A stretch of DNA of 33,212 nt, from positions 1-33,212 of the forward strand of contig ONVD01000040.1 of the NCBI GenBank assembly GCA_900321185.1, in the 5' to 3' direction. The DNA comes from an uncultured Eubacteriales bacterium (GTDB lineage: Bacteria > Bacillota > Clostridia > Christensenellales > UBA1242). The first letter of the stretch is position 1; each line of letters opens with the position of its first letter. The notes beneath the pieces were generated by a model. It was not told the DNA's origin. It saw only the letters and a program-made list of their open reading frames with translations, and ran no database searches. This document shows positions 29,882-33,212 of the stretch, one piece after another. Both the position numbers and the translations under genes were made by a program.

Positions 29882-29908
29882 AAAGGGTTGGTGCAAAATC
29901 CTTTTTTT
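29882..29908 (+). terminator. Terminator after the XRE gene
   Basis: AAAGGGTT/AATCCTTT (one G-T pair) with loop GGTGCAA, followed by a T run. Confidence 0.7.
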
Positions 29909-30000
29909 GTTTAATTTAATTTACAAAAATCATTTTGTATCGTGTGCATTCCAAATATTTTTTGTTTTTGTATACGTTTTTGTTTCTAAAAATAAATTTA

Positions 30001-30011
30001 TTTGGTATAAT
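30001..30011 (+). promoter_or_regulatory. -10 region of the phosphoketolase promoter
   Basis: Perfect TATAAT (30006-30011) preceded by TTTGG. The -35 region (TTTCTA at 29983) is poor. TTTGGTATA matches the right half of operators O1 and O2. Confidence 0.45.
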
Positions 30012-30040
30012 AATTAACAATATATAGAGGTAGGTGCGTT

Positions 30041-32380
30041 ATGGACAAATTTAGTACGAACGAATATTTTAAAAAGCTCAATGCATATTTTGATGCGGTT
30101 AACTATGTATCCGCTGGGCAGTTGTACTTGCAGGATAACCCTTTGCTCGAACGTAAACTCGAACGAGAAGATATCAAGGCTCGTATTGTGGGACATTGGG
30201 GTACAGTCCCAGGTCAAAACTTTGTATATGTGCATTGTGACCGAGTCATAACAAAATATGACCTTTGTATGATGCTTATTTCTGGACCAGGTCATGGGGG
30301 CAATTTTTACATAGCTAATAGTTATCTTGAGGGCGTTTATTCGCAAGTTTACCCAGAGATAACTTATGACCGTGAAGGGTTAAAGAAATTATTCAAGCAG
30401 TTTTCATTTCCTGGTGGGGTATCCAGCCACGTCTCGCCCGAAGTCCCTGGCAGTATTCACGAAGGAGGCGAGTTGGGTTACAGCCTTGCACATGCCTTTG
30501 GCGCAGTGCTAGACAACCCCGACCTTATCGCCACAGTTATCGTAGGTGATGGTGAAGCAGAAACTGGGCCACTGGCTACATCTTGGCATCTCAATAAATT
30601 CATTAACCCCGCTACAGACGGAGTCGTTTTGCCGATTCTTCATCTCAATGGCTACAAGATTAGCAATCCTACAGTGCTGTCTCGTATCTCAAATGACGAG
30701 CTTTTAGACTTGTTCCGTGGCTATGGTTACCAACCTATTGTGGTTGCTGGAGATAACCCTATATCTATGCACCGCTCAATGGCAAAAGCGATGGACAAAT
30801 GCATTGAGAGTATTATGCGTATTAAACAGTCTGCTCAACGCCCTAGTTATCATAGACAACCTTTCCCTATGATTATCTTGCGTACACCTAAGGGGTGGAC
30901 TGGACCAAAAGTTGTAGACGGCAAACAAATTGAGGGTAGTTTTAGGGCTCATCAAGTGCCAGTAGATATGTCCAAACCCGAGCATGTCGCCATAGTCGAA
31001 CAATGGCTTAGGAGTTATCACCCCGAGCAATTATTCGTCAATGGTAAATTGCGACAAGATTTGCAAGATATCTTGCCAAAAGGCGACAAGCGTATTAGTG
31101 CTAATCCAAACGCCAATGGCGGTCTATTACGCAAGGACCTAAACTTGCCCCTCACTACCGAGAGCGCTACATTGCTTAAATCTCGTGGGGCAGATTATGC
31201 CCAAGATATGCTCGTTTTGGGGGACTACTTAGGTAAAGTGTATGAGCGCAACCCTCACAACTTCCGCATTTTTGGACCAGACGAGGCTATGTCAAATAGG
31301 CTGTATCACGTATTCGACAATCAAACTCGTGCCTTCGATGCCAATATTTTGCCAACCGACGAATATGAATCTCGCTCTGGACGTGTAATGGACGCATTTT
31401 TGTCCGAACACGCTTGCGAAGGTATGCTAGAGGGGTATTTGCTGACTGGTAGACATGGATTAATACACAGTTATGAGGCATTTATGCGTATCATAGATAG
31501 TATGGTGGGTCAACACGCCAAATGGCTCAAAATTTGCTCGCAACTAGATTGGCGTGCAGATATCTCTAGCCTCAATATAATACTAACTAGTACAGTTTGG
31601 CAACAAGACCACAACGGCTATACCCACCAAGACCCAGGATTTTTGGACCAAATCTGTAACAAAAAGCCTAACATCGTACGTATCTATTTGCCACCAGACG
31701 CCAACACTTTGCTTTGCGTAGCTTATCATTGTCTAGAGACCAAAAATAGGATAAACACAATAGTTGCATCAAAACATCCAACCCCACAGTGGCTGACTAT
31801 CAAAGAGGCAAGACAACATTTCAAAAACGGCGTTTCTATTTGGGATTGGGCTTGCACGGGTGACCCAAACAATCCAGATATAGTCATCGCTAGTGCTGGT
31901 AGTAGCCCAACGCTCGAAGCTTTGGCTTGCGTAAAGGTTTTACACGAACTTTTGCCCGAGATTAGCATTAGATTTGTTAATGTTGTAGACCTTATGCGTC
32001 TTGTGTCACCGCAATATCACCCACACGGACTCTCGGATGAGGATTTTCAAGCAATATTCACACGCGACAAACCTATTTTGTTTAACTTCCATGGTTATCC
32101 ACATTTGATTCACGAACTCATTCATAAACGCCCCAACAACGATAATTTTCACGTTCGTGGATACATCGAGGAGGGAACTATCACCACACCTTTTGACATG
32201 CGTGTTCAAAATGGTACAGATAGATTTAGTCTTGTTCTGCTCGCTCTCAAATATTTGTCTATCCCAGGCGCGCGCAAGGGGCATATTAGACGTATCATGG
32301 AGCAAAAACTTCAACAGCACCATGACTATATCCGTGAACATGGCGTAGATATGCCCGAAATCACCCAGTGGCATTGGTAA
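30041..32380 (+). CDS. xfp: Phosphoketolase (xylulose 5-P / fructose 6-P)
   Basis: A 779-residue thiamine-diphosphate enzyme that splits xylulose 5-phosphate, and in many cases fructose 6-phosphate, with phosphate to give acetyl phosphate and glyceraldehyde 3-phosphate or erythrose 4-phosphate. It lets a fermenter make acetyl phosphate, and so ATP, without pyruvate. SGPGHGGN (81-88) and GDGEAETG (169-176) belong to the thiamine-diphosphate site, LHLNGYKISNPT follows, and the middle and C-terminal domains include FGPDEAMSNRL and WQQDHNGYTHQDPGF. The length matches the family (about 790). AGAGGTAGG is the ribosome site. A small gene follows at 15 bp. Dual specificity is likely but not provable here. 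Confidence 0.96.
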   Translation: MDKFSTNEYFKKLNAYFDAVNYVSAGQLYLQDNPLLERKLEREDIKARIVGHWGTVPGQNFVYVHCDRVITKYDLCMMLISGPGHGGNFYIANSYLEGVYSQVYPEITYDREGLKKLFKQFSFPGGVSSHVSPEVPGSIHEGGELGYSLAHAFGAVLDNPDLIATVIVGDGEAETGPLATSWHLNKFINPATDGVVLPILHLNGYKISNPTVLSRISNDELLDLFRGYGYQPIVVAGDNPISMHRSMAKAMDKCIESIMRIKQSAQRPSYHRQPFPMIILRTPKGWTGPKVVDGKQIEGSFRAHQVPVDMSKPEHVAIVEQWLRSYHPEQLFVNGKLRQDLQDILPKGDKRISANPNANGGLLRKDLNLPLTTESATLLKSRGADYAQDMLVLGDYLGKVYERNPHNFRIFGPDEAMSNRLYHVFDNQTRAFDANILPTDEYESRSGRVMDAFLSEHACEGMLEGYLLTGRHGLIHSYEAFMRIIDSMVGQHAKWLKICSQLDWRADISSLNIILTSTVWQQDHNGYTHQDPGFLDQICNKKPNIVRIYLPPDANTLLCVAYHCLETKNRINTIVASKHPTPQWLTIKEARQHFKNGVSIWDWACTGDPNNPDIVIASAGSSPTLEALACVKVLHELLPEISIRFVNVVDLMRLVSPQYHPHGLSDEDFQAIFTRDKPILFNFHGYPHLIHELIHKRPNNDNFHVRGYIEEGTITTPFDMRVQNGTDRFSLVLLALKYLSIPGARKGHIRRIMEQKLQQHHDYIREHGVDMPEITQWHW

Positions 32381-32395
32381 AAGGAGATTAACTTA

Positions 32396-32653
32396 ATGAT
32401 TCATTCTCTCTCTGGAGGAACTATCCAAGATGTTGGTTATTACAACTTTGCCAAAGTCCAGTTAGACACAGGCGAAATTATGTATTATATATACAATATT
32501 CCATTAACTATCGGTCAACATGTCCTAGTGCCAGTGGGCAAAGCAAATACTCCCACTCGTGCCACCGTGCTCGAACTTAGACCCAATGTCTCCAAAAGAC
32601 TTGCGCCATTTCCTGTTAAACACCTAAAAGAGATTATTCGCCCTTGCGATTAA
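32396..32653 (+). CDS. Small hypothetical protein co-transcribed with xfp
   Basis: An 85-residue protein, beta-rich, of no recognised family. It shows FAKVQLDTGEIMYYIYNIPLTIGQHVLVPVGKANTPTRATVLEL, a pattern like a small beta-barrel: the VPVGKANTPTRATV part resembles the N-terminal 3'-DNA-end-binding domain of PriA helicase (usually VPFGxRxxxGxV). That likeness is suggestive only. AAAGGAG precedes the ATG, 15 bp after the xfp stop, so it is likely in the same transcript. No signal peptide is present. Confidence 0.7.
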   Translation: MIHSLSGGTIQDVGYYNFAKVQLDTGEIMYYIYNIPLTIGQHVLVPVGKANTPTRATVLELRPNVSKRLAPFPVKHLKEIIRPCD

Positions 32654-32958
32654 CCTCTTTTTGTATTTTTGTTAGATTTTGTCGTATACTAAATGTACCA
32701 AAAAAACGGCAAAAATATACAAATTCACCCTAAAATAAAGAAATATCAAAAAAAATGTAAAAATATTTTACAAACTAGTATAATCTGCTAGATTTTTGTT
32801 TAATTATTTAGTATACTAGTCCTAGCACAAAAAACCTAACTATATGTTGTTTTTAGGTGCACTTTGGGGTAGATTTTGCTCTACTTTATGCATTTTTTGG
32901 GTAGTTTGGGCGTAAGTGCTCGGTGCAACACACCGCAAAAAATATGTGAGGTAAGTAT
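32654..32958. other. Gene-free region with possible promoters and folded leader
   Basis: No gene seen. Candidate -10 boxes are TATACT (32685-32690) and TATAAT (32779-32784), neither with a strong -35. Perfect arms ACTAGTATA (32774-32782) and TATACTAGT (32812-32820) interlock with GCTAG (32787-32791) and CTAGC (32822-32826), a pseudoknot-like order. ACCTAA/TTAGGT at about 32837-32858 follows. Confidence 0.45.
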
Positions 32959-33212
32959 ATGCACACAAAGAACAGTTTAAATGCAAAAATGTTTTTTACA
33001 ATATGCTTTATGCTTGTTTTTTGTGCTTGCATATTTTTTTGTTTATATGCGCCTCGCAACTCTACCCAAAATCTAATTTCTACATCAGATACCACAGCCA
33101 ATGCAGATAGCACCACAGATGATACTACCGAGGCTGACACTACAGACACAGCCGACGCAACTACTAACTCTGACGCTACCAGCGATACCGCAGATGCAAG
33201 CACTGACGACGA
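32959..33212 (+). CDS. Thr/Asp/Ala-rich surface protein, N-terminal part (3' truncated)
   Basis: An open frame of 84 codons runs off the window. GAGGT lies before ATG 32959. A basic N terminus (MHTKNSLNAKM) leads to a hydrophobic signal-anchor segment (FFTICFMLVFCACIFFCLY, residues 12-30), and then a low-complexity region of Thr, Asp, Ala and Ser (TTANADSTTDDTTEADTTDT). Such regions are stalks or linkers in wall-exposed proteins, or translocation segments before an enzymatic domain. The opposite strand is also open here, but only because of the biased composition. The rest of the protein, and so its function, is outside the window. Confidence 0.7.
   Translation, partial: MHTKNSLNAKMFFTICFMLVFCACIFFCLYAPRNSTQNLISTSDTTANADSTTDDTTEADTTDTADATTNSDATSDTADASTDD

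Noticed and set aside
32886-33203. 105-codon open frame on the minus strand rich in Ser, Val and Ala
   Set aside because: It mirrors the Thr/Asp/Ala-rich coding frame on the plus strand, which has a ribosome site and signal anchor; the low-complexity composition keeps both strands open.

Overview
This looks like about 33 kb of chromosome from a low-GC, Gram-positive (monoderm) bacterium of the Bacillota, most likely an uncultured clostridial lineage. The pointers are AT-rich intergenic DNA, strong GGAGG ribosome sites, TTGACA/TATAAT promoters, tRNAs with encoded CCA, and typical Firmicutes genes: sepF, an FtsQ/DivIB-type protein, a single-chain glycyl-tRNA synthetase, a SpoVB-like flippase, and a YetF (DUF421)/DUF4363 pair. 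The standard genetic code fits throughout. The taxonomic call is an inference.

Layout. 1-1150: the 3' end of metG, then tRNA-Gly(CCC) and initiator tRNA-Met. The tRNA-Gly 3' end is repeated 195 bp downstream around a structured insert. 1357-6620: envelope and hypothetical proteins (two lipoproteins, one membrane-anchored surface protein, a ferritin-like protein, and an orphan gene carrying four copies of an 11-base motif). 6683-9235: sepF-lspA-rluD plus two small membrane proteins. 9253-12760: tig-clpP-clpX, coupling chaperone and protease; trigger factor has an unusual CxC-rich and Lys/Thr-rich tail. 12844-17118: a hypothetical gene, uppP, glyQS, a gene-free stretch rich in palindromes, and a LysM protein. 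17224-24614: SpoVB-like flippase, yetF, DUF4363, murA, ftsQ/divIB, ftsA and ftsZ, an envelope and division block. 24741-26936: a Sel1-repeat protein with two HEPN-type RxxxxH motifs. 27083-29168: an ASCH protein, a possible structured RNA, and a divergent Fur-family regulator/ArsP_2-type metal permease pair with a 7-1-7 palindrome. 29351-29880: two divergent helix-turn-helix genes with paired operators. 30041-33212: phosphoketolase, a small partner gene, and the start of a Thr/Asp-rich surface protein.

Most genes serve wall synthesis, division and protein quality control. UppP recycles the undecaprenyl carrier, MurA makes the first committed wall precursor, the MOP flippase may move a lipid-linked product, and SepF, FtsA and FtsZ build the Z-ring. 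LspA would process the lipoproteins encoded nearby.

The most interesting signals are: (1) a clustered 11-base motif, GTGCATAGTAC, single or as perfect palindromes, abutting or overlapping two stop codons; (2) the Sel1/double-HEPN protein; (3) apparent ACG and ATA start codons for murA and the flippase; (4) the metallothionein-like tail of trigger factor; (5) the tRNA-Gly end duplication; (6) two compact regulatory switches at 28.1 and 29.6 kb. No CRISPR array, rRNA, transposase or phage structural gene was seen.
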